DNA of 64,000 bases from Bremia lactucae (taxonomy: Eukaryota; Oomycota; Peronosporomycetes; Peronosporales; Peronosporaceae): NCBI RefSeq assembly GCF_004359215.1, contig NC_090610.1, positions 4,370,115 to 4,434,114 of the forward strand. Reading direction: 5' to 3'. Below are positions 1 to 11,278 of the stretch, in pieces. Made by a program: the position numbers and the translations under genes. Under the pieces are notes generated by a model. The model made no database searches. It was given only the letters and a program-made list of their open reading frames with translations, and was not told the DNA's origin. Position 1 is the first letter of the stretch. Every line of letters begins with the position of its first letter.

Positions 1-2108
1 CAAGTGTTCTGTCGTCAACTTTGTTTGATGACATAAAGAAAGCCTACACAGAAGATAAGGACCTTCTATGTTTGATAGATCATTTAATGAATCCATCCGA
101 TCAATCTTTTGAAGATTTACCGGCTTTATATCGATCTTCATCCGATCGATACACAACCCGTAACGGCTTATTGTCTTACACAGCCGATACCGGCGACACC
201 CCACGTGTCGTCGTCCCAACTCACAATGTTTTGCGCTTGCGCATCATGTATGAGTGTCACGATGCTCCAAGAAGTGGGCATCGTGGACGTGACAAAACTT
301 ATTTTACAGAAAGTCGCGACTTTTACTGACCCCGCCAGTATCAGCTCATGCGCAAGTACATTCGTGCTTGCGAGGTATGTCAACGGTTGAAGCCTAGCCC
401 TTAATTCCGTGCACCTCTTCAACCTCTACCACTTCCGGCAGAATGTTGGCAGTCCGTATCTATGGACTTCGTCTTCGGATTTCCCGAAGACGATCGCAAA
501 AACAATGGAATCCTTGTTTTTGTAGACAGATTAAACAAGATGGTACATCTTGCTGCAGCACTAGAGCCGATTACGGCTTCGGGTTATGCCGGTGTCTTTA
601 TCGATGCGGTATTCAAACTCCATGGGTTACCTAGTGAATTGGTTTCGGATAGAGATCCACGGTTCACGGTGGAGTTTTGGCAATCCGTGTTCTGATCTCT
701 CGGAACACGGCTGACTATGTCAACATCAGACCACCCAGAAATGGATGGTCAAACAGAACGCGTAAATCGCGTCCTCGAAGAGATACTTCGAGGTTACGTC
801 CAATCGTATCCGAATTGGAGCGAATTTTTACTGAGGTCGAATTCGCCATCTATATTCGGTGCATACGTCTACAACGCATACACCGTTCATCGTGAATGGC
901 TTACGCCATCCTCGCATTCCCACCCAATTAGAGAGATCCACTAGAATAAGGGGGCGTGGACTCGCACGAGCAAAACCATTTCTGGCTCATGCTCATCACG
1001 CGTCGAAGTTAACAACGACGCGAGTGATGTCGATGTCAAAGCAATCGACATCGAAATGAGAATGATCTCATGGCAGTACGCACAAAGCGTACTGAAAAAG
1101 ACATAACGAATGAGTTAGCAGAAGAGTTTCTGTTAACTCGAAAATCAATAATCCGTTTCGTTCAGGATTTCATTGCTAACGCAATGGACCGACAGAAACG
1201 GAATGCAGACAAACATAGAAGAGGAACTGTTCAATCATTTAAAATTAATAATCTAGTACTACTCTCTCAGTATATCTACCTAAGCGTTTAGTCACTAATG
1301 TGGGTAGCAGTACACTACTACCCAAGTTCATTGGGCCTTTCTGTGTACTGCATCGCAGAGGCAATGCGTACACAATAGAATTGTCACGTAGGATGCGAAC
1401 GCATTCTACGTTTTACGTTGGTCGGCTCTGCCCGTACCATCAGTACGCGGCTTCTTCCGAGGACGAATTTGACCACCCTAATCAAGAATCCCTAAAAGAT
1501 TCTTGTGATTGCGAACCAGAGTCTCATGTTGAACATGGAGTTTCTCATACCGGTTCTGAATATCCTCGAAACTGGGATGAGCTGACGATAGCTTATTTCG
1601 AACAGCGTGATATTTCCGTTCGTACTCCAACATGGAGTACGCACTCTTCGAACGGTCTTCCAACCGCTCGATATGGTGAGCCTGCACCGTCTGCTCCAAC
1701 GAGCGACACTTGCCGCGCTCGTGGTCAAGTCCCTTCTCCAAATCATGGAGGAAGTGATCGATTTTGTCGATCTTCGACATTAGATCCGACACACGGTTCG
1801 GGTCTAATTTTCCCTCCTCCACCACATTCATTGGTGGATTCCCACGTTGGTCAACGTTCCTTCTGGAACGCATCCAGAGCCACCGTGACGTGAAGCGGCA
1901 GCGAACGAGTTATCTTGTTCGCTGGCGTGGTTATCCACCTTCACATGACAGCTGGGAGCCTCGTTCCCAGCTGGTTGCTGACGTTGAGGGCCTCTTCCGT
2001 CAGTATGACGAGACCCATCCGCTGGTTCAGAAGGTCCAACTGAAAACACGCGCCCCTGGCGCGTGTAAATCGATTGCAAAGCGTCAATCGCATCCCGCAT
2101 CTCAATAG
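1..2108 (+). pseudogene. Ty3/Gypsy pol, 3' part (copy A, family 1)
   Basis: The window opens inside a Gypsy pol gene. In order I see the end of RNase H and the integrase HHCC linker (about 21-420, with HNVLRLRIMYECHDAP), the integrase core (462-944, with LVSDRDPRF and [14 protein letters not shown]), an SH3-like segment (1300-1440, PKFIGPFCVLHRRGNAYTIE), a low-complexity linker, and a C-terminal chromodomain (1870-2040, SYLVRWRGYPPSHDSWEP). Several frameshifts and stops break it, including a one-base deletion near 1850 that separates linker and chromodomain. The last codons end at 2108. The 3' LTR lies about 1.1 kb further on, and the gap is occupied by a gene on the other strand. Family assignment is firm; the element is not functional. 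Confidence 0.9.
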
Positions 2109-3079
2109 AGATGCGAGCCCTTGCCCAGGGCGAAGAAAGGGAATAGACATCCGCTTTTACCCTCTTCGAGTTGTCAACACAACACGGACAGGCATCGCTC
2201 CACGTGAGGCATGGAAGCCCAGCCTCACGTGACAACCGATGCAATTTATACTTTGCACCGGTTGGAGTTCGTTTCTCAAACTTAACGCGATTCGCGTAAT
2301 GCTTTTGAAGCCAGGCTTCGTGTCCAATGTCTTGACATTGCGAATGAATGCGCTCCAGGCTTGCATAAGCGAGACTTTATCTCGCTTATTGTTGCCATCG
2401 ATGCTAAAGAAAAGCATCGAGATAAATATCTTCCTCAGCGCGAAAGTTCTTCGCGCTGGGATCAAGGCCATGTAGCTTTGTCGCAATTAATGATGGATAT
2501 TTAATGTGAGGAGTAGTCTCTCCAGACAAACTATTGAGTAGCCGCTCTAGCAAAAGCCACAGCTTCTTATCAGGGGCGAGATGAGACATTTTATTGTCTT
2601 CACTCCCCTGAGTGGTACTGACTGAAGCAGGGGTACCACAAGAACTTTTATCACGATGGCTTCCGCCATCGTCATCACCTTGCACAGAAAACAGGTGCAG
2701 GTGACCGTACGGGAGACGGAACGCGCGATGAGGGATCATCCTCATCGTCGGAACGAAATAGACTATTAACTCGTCTATCAGAATGAGCTATCTTATACGA
2801 AGGCTCAAGGTCAGCCGCCTGACGATGATCAGTCGACTGTTCTATTCTCCCCGAGTCGGACATTTCATCCGATTCGCATTCGTAGTCGACCTCCAAAGAA
2901 GGGTCGCATTCACGTGGTGTATCACCACGTGCACCCGCAACATTTAGAGTTGTGGAAGAAGATGACACTACGGCAGACGGAACGTCTGCCGCAAGAGACA
3001 ATAGTGCGTCGCCCGCGGCTGCACGAACCGCAGCCGAAGGCGCCGCACTATTAGCATTCCGCATGGACTTGTTAGCCAT
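1406..3079 (-). pseudogene. antisense ORF (aORF) of Gypsy copy A
   Basis: This gene reads opposite to pol and starts 117 bp from the 3' LTR. ATG is at 3079. The protein has an Ala-rich N-terminus (APSAAVRAAAGDALLSLAAD), an acidic Ser-rich part, a middle block (WLL, then a Leu-rich stretch near 2404-2570), a conserved block near 2215-2335 (IGHEAWLQK, KLHRLSREAGLPCLTW), a Cys-rich CPCC, then about 110 residues of predicted coiled coil (1478-1830, including RSLEQTVQAHHIERLEDRSK) and a basic tail (RPRKKPRTDG) ending at TAG 1406. Its last part lies on the complement of the pol linker and chromodomain. Copy A carries a frameshift near 2335, a one-base deletion near 1850 and a TAG near 1476. I know no family for it. 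Confidence 0.7.
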
Positions 3080-3182
3080 GCGACAAAAATAAAATGAAGG
3101 TTCTGACCAATCAACATCGTTTTTTAATAAAGTGGTCTTATAGTGACCACTCTTTCAATGACAGTCAAAGGGATTGTCGTAT

Positions 3183-3192
3183 AAGGGAGGGG
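3183..3192 (+). other. polypurine tract of Gypsy copy A
   Basis: AAGGGAGGGG lies a few bases before the LTR that begins at 3196. The same purine run stands next to the 3' LTR of copy B on the minus strand (about 28673-28683). This is the expected plus-strand priming site for an element transcribed left to right. Confidence 0.7.
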
Positions 3193-3195
3193 TGA

Positions 3196-3618
3196 TGTAA
3201 CGGGGTGTATCGTTACATGAAATTAACACTTAAAGGTTGTTAATTAATAGATTATCTATAAGGCAGATACTATGTGGAGAATATTACTTTACACGGTATA
3301 TTCTAAAAGCTTATTTATTGGTAGATATATACCATTATATCTACTTCTCCGCGGTCCAGTCAGCGCTGGACGCGCGCAAAGAAGAATACAGATAAAACTT
3401 TATTACGTGTTTTGTATTAATTTATATTTAAGTTAGTAATAAGTAGATAATCAAAAAGAACTTATTTTATTTAATACAGTTTTTTATTTTACCTTCTCTA
3501 AAGCAAGTGTTTTAAAGAGAGTCTTCCTCTGCACGTTCTAGTGTACGTGAAGTGACGTGAGGCACCAGTGCGAAGAAGACTTGTACTGAAGCAGTACAAG
3601 TCAGTAGTGCCCGTTACA
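3196..3618 (+). repeat. 3' LTR of Gypsy copy A
   Basis: A 423 bp LTR beginning TGTAACGGGG and ending CCCGTTACA, so it has TG...CA ends inside a longer inverted repeat. It shares long stretches with the LTRs of copy B (reverse orientation) and with the solo LTRs at 11279 and 61352. The 5' LTR lies outside the window. Confidence 0.85.
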
Positions 3619-3654
3619 TCCTACCCCCGCTACCTCTTGCTGGCCACACATCAA

Positions 3655-3815
3655 CGCTCCATCTATTTAAAAAGAAGAGAGCGCCCAAAGAAGAAGCGGG
3701 ATTCCATCATAACAAGCAACTGAAAGAGTTGATCGCGCCAAACCAGAAAGTGCGGAATGTGCTACAATATTGGTCATAATCGTAGACCTGCCCAAGCAAG
3801 GACGCATAATTGAAT
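3655..3815 (+). pseudogene. zinc-knuckle end of a MULE/FAR1-type transposase
   Basis: A short decayed stretch reads RPKKKRDSII, then after stops RKCGMCYNIGHNRR. This resembles the CCHC knuckle at the C-terminus of MULE/FAR1-like transposases. It is on the opposite strand to the transposase of the MULE that starts at 3940 and lies outside that element, so it is a separate remnant. Confidence 0.45.
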
Positions 3816-3939
3816 GATCTTAAGCTTGTGTATACTGGTACGTATATTATACATGCATAGTATATATTTTTTATTTATTACTTTTTTTGGTATATTTTTT
3901 GGTATATTTTTTATATCTTGATTATTTGGTATATATTTT

Positions 3940-4034
3940 GGCCGTCGGTATAGCGACACCCCCGTTTTGGTATAGCGACACCCTACCAGCAGCTGGTACA
4001 GAGCTGGTACAGCTATTTTGTGGTATAGTCTATG
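3940..4034 (+). repeat. left terminal inverted repeat of the MULE
   Basis: Starts GGCCGTCGGTATAGCGACAC. It contains two tandem copies of a GGTATAGCGACACC unit and an imperfect GCTGGTACAG repeat. It pairs with the right TIR over about 90 bp. Confidence 0.8.
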
Positions 4035-4197
4035 TATCTTCTTGGAAGGGTTCTCTGCAGCTCTTTAAGCTTCTTAATTTTAGTTCAAAGATCCTCTATG
4101 CTTAATAGTTTTCCCCTCCAAATGCTTATGTACTTTACACACGGCACACATCACGACAATTTTATTCAAGAAAGGTGACGTTCTGGGACTTACAATT

Positions 4198-5110
4198 TTG
4201 TTTGATGGGCTCAGTCAACAGCTTTATAAAAGTCGCTATCGACGCAAAGACTGGGAGCGCATACCCCTCAAATTCAAGGCGGTTTTTGTTGTATCTGCAA
4301 AAGCCCTTGGACGTGCATCATCTAACTTTTCCATCTTTTTTGATGATCTATGCCTACTGAGCTGCTTATTTAATGTATGTTGTAAGTCATGTGGAGTCTA
4401 TGCCGCTATTCAACAGACTTCGTATCATGCTTCTGTTTCGGAAGTACGAGGAGTAACTTAGCGAACAATCGTATCGTGAAATTTTGAGCAACGGTCGACT
4501 GATGCCAAAGTCGCATCCGGTAAATCTATTGCGGTAGCTCAAGCTGTATACTCACATTAACAAGTTATAGATGTCGCGTGCAGTGGTGCGAGTTGGTTGC
4601 ATGATCGAGCAGAAATCAAACGCGCCGTTTATGAAGTGGACTTCTCACGTAATTGAATCTGAAGAGCCCAACGCCTTCTGCCTTCCTGGTGGCAAAGTCT
4701 TTGTACACTCAGGCCTATTTAAGATTTTGAGCAACGAGGACACCTTAGCAGCGGTTATGTTTCACGAAGCTTCTCACGGCCTCGCCCGTTAGCAAATGAT
4801 TGATTCTTGATTGCTAGCACAGCTTATGAAGTAACCAATTGGTTTGACCTGGATGAGGCGGTCTATGGTATGCTGAAGCTCGTTTTTCCAGACTACGGAC
4901 AGATAAGTGACCTGGTACGAGAATAACGATTGATGTGTATCTTTGTCGGACTAATTTGTTGCACAATTCTATAGATAGTAAAGCTCGCCGTGGATTTACC
5001 GTTACTCGCAAGCTAGAGCTAGAAGCCGACTTAATTGGGCAAAGGCTTATGGCGCAAGCGTGCTATGATCCTCGCGCTAAAATTTTAATGAACATTTAAC
5101 TGGGTCAATT
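4198..5110 (+). pseudogene. M48 (OMA1-like) metallopeptidase fragment inside the MULE
   Basis: The longest piece (4571-4792) has NAFCLPGGKVFVHSGLF followed by MFHEASHGLAR, the HExxH zinc site and upstream strand typical of M48 peptidases such as OMA1. Just upstream, other frames read EQSYREILSNGRLMPKSHP. Downstream LEADLIGQRLMAQACYDP supplies the conserved ExxAD-like segment containing the third zinc ligand. A stop follows HGLAR, and several frameshifts separate the blocks. The order of blocks matches a normal M48 catalytic domain, so this is a gene copy that has decayed. No introns could be assigned. Confidence 0.75.
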
Positions 5111-5674
5111 CGAAACAAATCTCGATTTAAGTACTTTTCGACTCACCCACCAAGTGCTGAGCAAGTACAAGCTTTACGGTTTGTGTGCTTGTTGCTGATG
5201 AGCACACTTCATTGGCGTGACGCCCTCACATTGTAATTGCTTAATTATGTGCAGTCAACAGCAGCCCATCGCAATGAAAATTCACGAAGAGTCACATTGT
5301 GAAACACGAAAACAAGCATTTTGAAAGTAACTAACAAACCAGTTTACATTAGGAAGCGCGCACTAGTAGCTGATGGAACAATTAAGGGTGCTGCCTTGCT
5401 TGAATTAAGAGCTAATACGATACGTCGATTATCCCATGCAAACCACTGTAATAAGTGTAGTTTGGCATCTTGACGAGAATTGTGCAGATGGATTGACAAG
5501 GCTTCCCCAATGCGTAAAATTTAGGACGTATATTATCTGATAAGTGCTGCGTTGTTGCAGCTCCTATTTATCAAGCTGAAGCTAATACGAACAAGTGATA
5601 AAGTTCCAATGTCAACATCTCCTATTCCACTGACAAGCAAACATGCTTCGGTATGTACAAGCTCATATATTATT

Positions 5675-7660
5675 TTAGGATGTTCTCAATGGTGCTTCTT
5701 TAAATTCTCTGGATTCAGTGCTTCCGAAGCCTATTACATCTGCTCCAATAATTGTTGGAAATCTTTCGCGTTCAGGGCATGTCCTTTCATTATGTCCCTC
5801 TGCTTGACATTCACCACACTTTCGCTTCCTGTCATATTGTGCAGAAGTGCCTGCTGTTCCATCCACATATTCAAAAGCTGAGGGATCACATCGTGTACTT
5901 CCAGTGGGCCGTCCACGCCGTCTAAACACAGGATCTTTGACAAGAAAATCATCATTTGCTCTCATTAAGTTTGTCCAAGTAGTTACTTCTGGTGTGGAGG
6001 CAGGATTGCATGTTGCTATTGAAGATGAACAATAACATCTGTAAATGTTCTTACAGGAAACAAATAATGTTGGCTGGTTCCAATGGCTTATGCAGCCACC
6101 AATGTGAGTCAATATTGCTTGAAAAGGTGGGGGTACAGAGATTTATTGACTCATCCCCATTGGGCAGTGTCCTTTGATACTGCTTATGTACCTGTGTTTA
6201 GTAAAATGTTAGAAAAACTTATGACTGGAAGGCATGTAGTGAGGCAAAACTAATCATCTTTAGAGCAAAATGAGATATATTTCTATTCACTGCAGTCCAG
6301 AATCCATTTCGCAACTGGATCAAGTCATGAGATTGATCATAATCAACCTGATAGCTGGTAGTCACCTGCTGCTGCTGGCATGCAAGAAGCAGCTTTTCAT
6401 GGACAACTGGTTAGTTGTCAGTAGAAATTGTTATCCTTATTTTAATAGTATCATGGCCTCCTTCCACACGTGATGTTGTTGTATGCCCATAGTGTTTGAT
6501 AGACTCTGTTCATGCTAGCTAAAAATTTTGCTTATGTATCAACCAGGTTGCATTTAAGTATGCAAACCCCAAAGGATATTTCCTTCAACTTCTTGGCAAT
6601 TCTCAAAATATGCATTCTCGGTGGTGATGCACAGAGTTTTTGCCAATTTGTATGAAATTCCTCCCAAGCTTCAGTTGTCGCAAATTTTCTCTTCAAATTT
6701 GTTAGGACATTCTTGTTAATATGCCAGATACAATGCCAACTCTCTGTCTGTTACAATGACTATACGGCCAGATGTATTTTCTCCAAAGGTAATATGCTCC
6801 AAACACCATACATAGTTTTCTTGTGTTTCCTGCACTATGAAGCAGTAGCAGAGGGAGAAATATTGATTTGCTGATGTTACTCCCATCACATGAAGCAAAG
6901 GCATTATGAATTTGTTTGTTTTGTATGTGGAATTAATGAGCAAAACATCGGCCTAGACAAAATCTTGGAGAATAAAATGGGATATTTTGGGGGCAATGAA
7001 AAGGTTTGAGAGTTGTCTTGTTGAATTTCTTTCAAATGCATGGTAAACATCTTCTTCTCCAAGGGTGTCAAGAAGAGCTTCCAGTGGTGTTCTACCCGTA
7101 AGGAGATGTTGTTGCTCTTGTTTTCTGATGTTGTAAAAAATCTTTCCAATGACTCTACAGGTTTGACCGGATGCTTTTAGTGCCTTCATTATAACAAGTG
7201 GTTTGGTCCCACTTTTACTCATCAATGCAAGAATTTCCACTTGTTGTGATGTTAAAGTGCGAGCCTCAGGGTAAGCTGCCACATTTGCTGCTGCTGCATG
7301 GTTATGCTCGCCATTGGCAACAGTGGCAGTCCATTCATCTTGGCTTCTCCTCTGGAGGATGGTGACTAGGGACAAGCTAGAAATCGAGTGCTTGTCTTCC
7401 GAACTTGAGCAACCATTGGTTGGTGTGTTCCACCATGGGCACAACAAACCAAACTTTCCTAACATTGTCAGAAACATCCTTTTTGGACCTCCTTCTCTTA
7501 GATGCATAACCCTCCTGCAAGGCAAATTTTTTACTGCTTCCTCTGCAAGCTGAAGGGAAATATAGGTGCAGTTTGAAGGTGAGTTTAGAGACATTATTGC
7601 AGTGGAAGTAGATTATGCAACTACAAAAAAATGAGGTAAGTCGTTTGAGTGAGTTATTTG
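5675..7660 (-). pseudogene. MULE (FAR1/Mutator-like) transposase
   Basis: Reading on the minus strand: a FAR1-type N-terminal zinc region split by a frameshift (GYASKRRRSKKDV; WTATVANGEHNHAA), the conserved block with MSKSGTKPLVIMKALKASG and GRTPLEALLDTLGEEDVYHA, then the catalytic-core start INSTYKTNKFIMPLLHVMG after an in-frame TAG at 6953, and VTDRELAL. After that, sequence between VTDRE and CIWHINKNVL appears deleted. A C-terminal part has RRGRPTGS and the CCHC knuckle CGECQAEGHNERTC near 5675-5880. Stops and frameshifts make it inactive. Confidence 0.8.
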
Positions 7661-7684
7661 AAGCAGAATTCTGTTTTGGTGCAT

Positions 7685-7771
7685 AGTATATACTAAAATA
7701 GCTGTACAAGCTGCTGGTACAGAAGTGGAATGTCGCTATACCAAAATGGGGGTGTCGCTGTACCGACGGCC
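7685..7771 (-). repeat. right terminal inverted repeat of the MULE
   Basis: On the complement it starts GGCCGTCGGTACAGCGACAC and runs through a GCTTGTACAGCTATTTT segment, mirroring the left end. The TSD TATATTTT follows at 7772. Confidence 0.8.
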
Positions 7772-7892
7772 TATATTTTTTATTATTAATTATTTTTGGT
7801 ATATTTTTTATATTCCCTCATTATAATTATCACATAGCACAGCTAATGGTTATATATTTGTCTATCCCTTTTTATGTCCAAATCGTTTTGTC

Positions 7893-8462
7893 ATGCCGAT
7901 CACGGGTTTAATGACAGTGCTAAGGCTGCAAGCGACGGTGGTAGAGGGATTCGGTCGCGGTGGTAAGCAGCTTGGTTGTCCTACAGCCAATCTTTCGAGC
8001 AAAGATCTTGGTGATCAACTTGAGCTGCTACCAACGGGAATTTATTGCGGCTGGGCCACAGTGGACGGTATTGGTCCTTACAAGGCCGTCGCAAGCATTG
8101 GGTGGAATCCTTACTTTAAAAATAAGGTGCGCATTAAATGAATAACATGATGAAAAACTGACCGTCGCGTTTACGATTATGAATTGTTATACTTTATGCA
8201 GGAGAAGACAGTGGAGCCCCATTTGCTGCACGAGTTCGAAAAGGATTTCTACGGTGCACATCTCAGACTCCTCATTTCTGGCTATATACGCCCGGAGATG
8301 AACTTTTCCTCGCTAGAATCTTTGATTAAGGCTATCCAGGATGACATTGCGCAGTCCAATGTATGGCTAGACACGCCTGAGGGCAAGTCTTGGTCGCAAG
8401 ATGCGCTGTTTTCAGTGGATCAAGCCGGTATAGGCGCCGACACATTTTGCAGCACAGTCTGA
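7893..8462 (+). CDS. riboflavin kinase, two exons
   Basis: Riboflavin kinase phosphorylates riboflavin to FMN with ATP. Exon 1 is 7893-8126 and exon 2 is 8202-8462, joined across a 75 bp intron (GTGCGC...TTATGCAG) in phase 0, giving 164 residues, about the size of the monofunctional eukaryotic enzyme. Family marks are VVEGFGRGGKQLGCPTANL (residues 16-33, with the PTAN motif), SIGWNPYFKNK (68-78) and the catalytic Glu in EPHLLHEF just after the splice. ISGYIRPEMNFSSLESLIKA follows. The splice restores continuous family sequence, which is why I trust it. The gene begins about 120 bp after the right MULE end. Confidence 0.92.
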
Positions 8463-8569
8463 TATCGATAGAACTGTAGCTGTCTACAATGACAGCAAAC
8501 AATTGCATAAAACGCACGTAGAAGCACTAGGTCTCTTTTTGCTCTTACTCAAGGATACATGGCGCTTTT

Positions 8570-9478
8570 TTACTTTTTACCCACAACTATACATACAACA
8601 CCAAAAACCATGAGCAAAATACTCGGAACTTTTTTGCGCAAATTCCGTTCTCGAAAAAGAAATCGCCCCATTACGACGCTCCAAATACAGCCTGACCGTT
8701 TAATTGCAATCACGTATGAGATCTCAAGATGTTGCATGGCTACGAGGTTGATGTAGTAACCCACGACACTGGTAACACCCGCAAGAACGACATACCTCCA
8801 TGGAATCTGTACCTCCTGTCCAATCGGAAGGTACAAGTCCGCGCCTCCAAAGCGCATCTTCTGTAAAATGTAGCTACCACCAGCCACAATGACCTGAATC
8901 ATAGCGCCATATATAAGCGGTGTCGAATTTTGGACTCCAATTTTATCAAACGCGTTCGAGATGCTCCATAAGAAAGCTACGAGAACCATGTACATCGATC
9001 CTTTACTCGCACTCGACGTGTCTACTAGCAATTCCTTGCTCGCATGCTCGTCTTTGGCCCCTTGAAGCCAGATACCACCCATCACTGCGATAGAGATGCC
9101 CAACGTACCGGAGACGGTAGGGACTTCGCCCAACACAAGAAACGCGACAACTACGAGGAAGGCCGGTGTGAATGAGAGAAACGGAACGGTGGCTGATAGG
9201 GTGGAGATCTGAATAGCTCGATTGTACAAATAGCTTGTAATGATATTGATACATCCGCTAATACACACAGACGTCCAAAAAAGATGGTTTAGTGGTGGAA
9301 GGCGGCCTTCCGAGTCTACGATTGCCCAGAGCACAAAAAGCGGCGCCTGGATAAGTCCACGGAGCGCCACGATCATAAATGGGTCCATAAATTTAGTCAG
9401 ATATTTGCGCAGAGGGTCACAGAGCGCATTGACCACGGAACTAACCACCGCGATGGAGACACCGTAAGATATAATCAT
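8570..9478 (-). CDS. EamA/DMT-family membrane transporter
   Basis: A 302-residue single-exon protein with about ten hydrophobic segments arranged as two halves, the layout of drug/metabolite transporter (EamA-like) proteins. Helices contain ISYGVSIAVVSSVVNAL, a half-end VPFLSFTPAFLVVVAFLVLG with GE in the loop, and the second-half equivalent ISYVIAIKRSGCIWSVVMG followed by FRERN. The start at 9478 (MIISYG) is the first ATG; an in-frame TTG at 9490 is not needed. The substrate cannot be told from sequence. It is convergent with the riboflavin kinase gene, 107 bp apart. Confidence 0.85.
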   Translation of the reverse strand: MIISYGVSIAVVSSVVNALCDPLRKYLTKFMDPFMIVALRGLIQAPLFVLWAIVDSEGRLPPLNHLFWTSVCISGCINIITSYLYNRAIQISTLSATVPFLSFTPAFLVVVAFLVLGEVPTVSGTLGISIAVMGGIWLQGAKDEHASKELLVDTSSASKGSMYMVLVAFLWSISNAFDKIGVQNSTPLIYGAMIQVIVAGGSYILQKMRFGGADLYLPIGQEVQIPWRYVVLAGVTSVVGYYINLVAMQHLEISYVIAIKRSGCIWSVVMGRFLFRERNLRKKVPSILLMVFGVVCIVVGKK

Positions 9479-9599
9479 GACAAAAGGCAATCAGGGTGCT
9501 AAGATGCTTCTTCGTATTAGGCGATGAGGTGCATCAAAGGAGGCGGTAGAGCTTGCAAGTGCGGCATACATTAGAGCCAGCATGCTTCTTAGTACTTGA

Positions 9600-10267
9600 T
9601 TGGTTAGAATTTCAAAAGAAAATTTCAGTAAAATTGTTGTATCAATGCGAGACGTGATGCTGCTCATTCAAAAAGAAGTTAAACGGCAACTCATTACCAT
9701 CTACAGCGACTTTACACGAAAGTGTGAAAGCCTAAACAGAAGGCAACAATTTTTGTTGAGAACCATGAATGCGTCGACGCGCTCACGGTCACGACAGTTG
9801 CCGAGCGATACTTTACTAATTTTGAATTAGTAAGCGGACGAGTACGCTTCTGTTGATAATATCAAAGGCCATGTTTCCGTTGGCTATCCTGGAAAATTGA
9901 TGAAAGTATCGTTTGCAGCTTGTTCGGATATCTATCGTTCATCTTCACTTCACAATACGCTATTTTTTAATAGCGGCGCGAGAGCTGCGTAGATCCTTTA
10001 TCATACCTTCTCACCCAGCTCACTCCCATACATAACACGTATAAAGTATTCGGTACAACAAGTACAATCACTGCGTCGGACCAGTGTAAATGCCATGTGA
10101 TCACTGCATCGCAAAAAGTTTTAAACGAGCTTGAACGAAGTTTAAAGATGATGGCTGGCGGCAGCTGTCCAGAGAATTACGTTACAGTTGAGCTGTACAA
10201 TCGTGTAAGCCAACTCAACCTCGTTTTAGTCAAACAGCGAGTACATAACGTCAGCTTAGCCAAATGA
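9600..10267 (+). CDS. hypothetical gene, probably split by an intron
   Basis: Two open stretches look coding but I cannot join them with certainty. 9600-9830 encodes 76 residues, basic and helical (KEVKRQLITIYSDFTRKC); its first ATG is at 9645. The second, 9974-10267, is open for 97 codons, ends VSQLNLVLVKQRVHNVSLAK and begins just after a T-rich AG that could be a splice acceptor. No donor I tried gave matching phase. No family recognised. Treat the exact limits as open. Confidence 0.35.
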
Positions 10268-10348
10268 CAACGACCACTGTAACTTTAAAATGTGCTTTGC
10301 GATCCTGGAGAAGTACAAATTATTACTTAATTCATGATATTACGTATA

Positions 10349-11192
10349 TTAGTAAAATTGCTCGTCGGAATCGTAACCAGACAGGTCACCACTTGCGAGA
10401 AACGGCACCAGGATGGAATCATGCGGTTCATTCTCCTTTAGTCCATAACGCGGAAGCAGATGGGACGTCATCACGGGCGTGTAATTCTCGGGTAGTTGAA
10501 ACCCCGTGCACACGACAAACGCTTCGTTACTCTGTGCCCGACTGCTTATCGGTTTTGAGCACGACACGCTCTCGAAAAAGACGCTGAGCTGCATCGCCAA
10601 TAAATCGTATTGCTCGCAGCGAAAGATTTTGGCGACGAAAGTGCCGTTCTCTTCTAAGACGTGAGTAGTGATGTTTAGAGCCGCAACCAGCAGCTCGGCT
10701 TGCACGTATTCGTCAATATCGTGCACGCCGGTAACATCAGGAGCTCCGTCACTAACGACAAGTTGAGCTTTGGAGCCGTGAAAGTAGCTAACTATCTGCT
10801 CGGCCGTGCGTTTAGATGTAATGTCACCTTGCAACAACTGCACGCCAGCGATTGGCGCCATTTCCTGCAGGTCGACTGACACGATACGCACGTCTCCATT
10901 TCCTGCGGTGCATCCATTGCTAGCGTCGTACATTTTCCGACTCAGCACTTGGCTCCAGCTACCAGGTGCAGCACATAGATCCACAGCACGCTGCACATGA
11001 CGCAAAAAGTCGAACTGTTCGTCTAATTGTAGCAGCTTAAAGGCTGAGCGTGCACGAAAGCCGACTTCCTTGGCCTTGCGGTAGTAAATATCCTATATTG
11101 TTGTAATTTGACATTAGCAACGCGTTTTGACTCGTGGGAAGTTGCTACGGTGCTACGGTGCATACTCGGTTTGCTTCGGTGGACTTGGTCAT
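10349..11192 (-). CDS. tRNA 2'-O-ribose methyltransferase, Trm7/FTSJ1 type, two exons
   Basis: Trm7/FTSJ1 enzymes 2'-O-methylate the anticodon loop of certain tRNAs using S-adenosylmethionine. A tiny exon 1 (11166-11192) encodes nine residues, MTKSTEANR, and is spliced in phase 0 to exon 2 (10349-11092), giving 256 residues. Exon 2 starts DIYYRKAKEVGFRARSAFKL, matching the family N-terminus. The SAM motif DLCAAPGSWSQVL is at 47-59. The K-D-K-E catalytic tetrad is visible as K28 (RSAFKL), D124 (VVSDGAPD), K164 (FVAKIFR) and E199 (SNEAFVV). The intron (11093-11165) has GTATGC...ATAG ends. An annotation starting at the first long open frame would miss K28. Confidence 0.92.
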
Positions 11193-11278
11193 ATGTATCG
11201 CGCTGTGTGCTCAAAATTAAATTTGTGTAGAAGGCACGTAGAGTGATGATGATAATTAAACCGTCTATTTACCATTAT

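Larger units (their letters stand above)
3940..7771. mobile_element. MULE DNA transposon carrying a peptidase gene fragment
   Basis: A 3.83 kb element bounded by terminal inverted repeats that start GGCCGTCGGTA at 3940 and at 7771 on the complement. The outer 41 positions match at all but two. An 8 bp direct repeat TATATTTT flanks it (3932-3939 and 7772-7779), as expected for Mutator-like insertions. Inside are a broken MULE transposase on the minus strand and, on the plus strand, a decayed host-type M48 metallopeptidase. The combination looks like a gene-capturing MULE. Both internal genes are broken, so it is not autonomous now. Confidence 0.8.
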
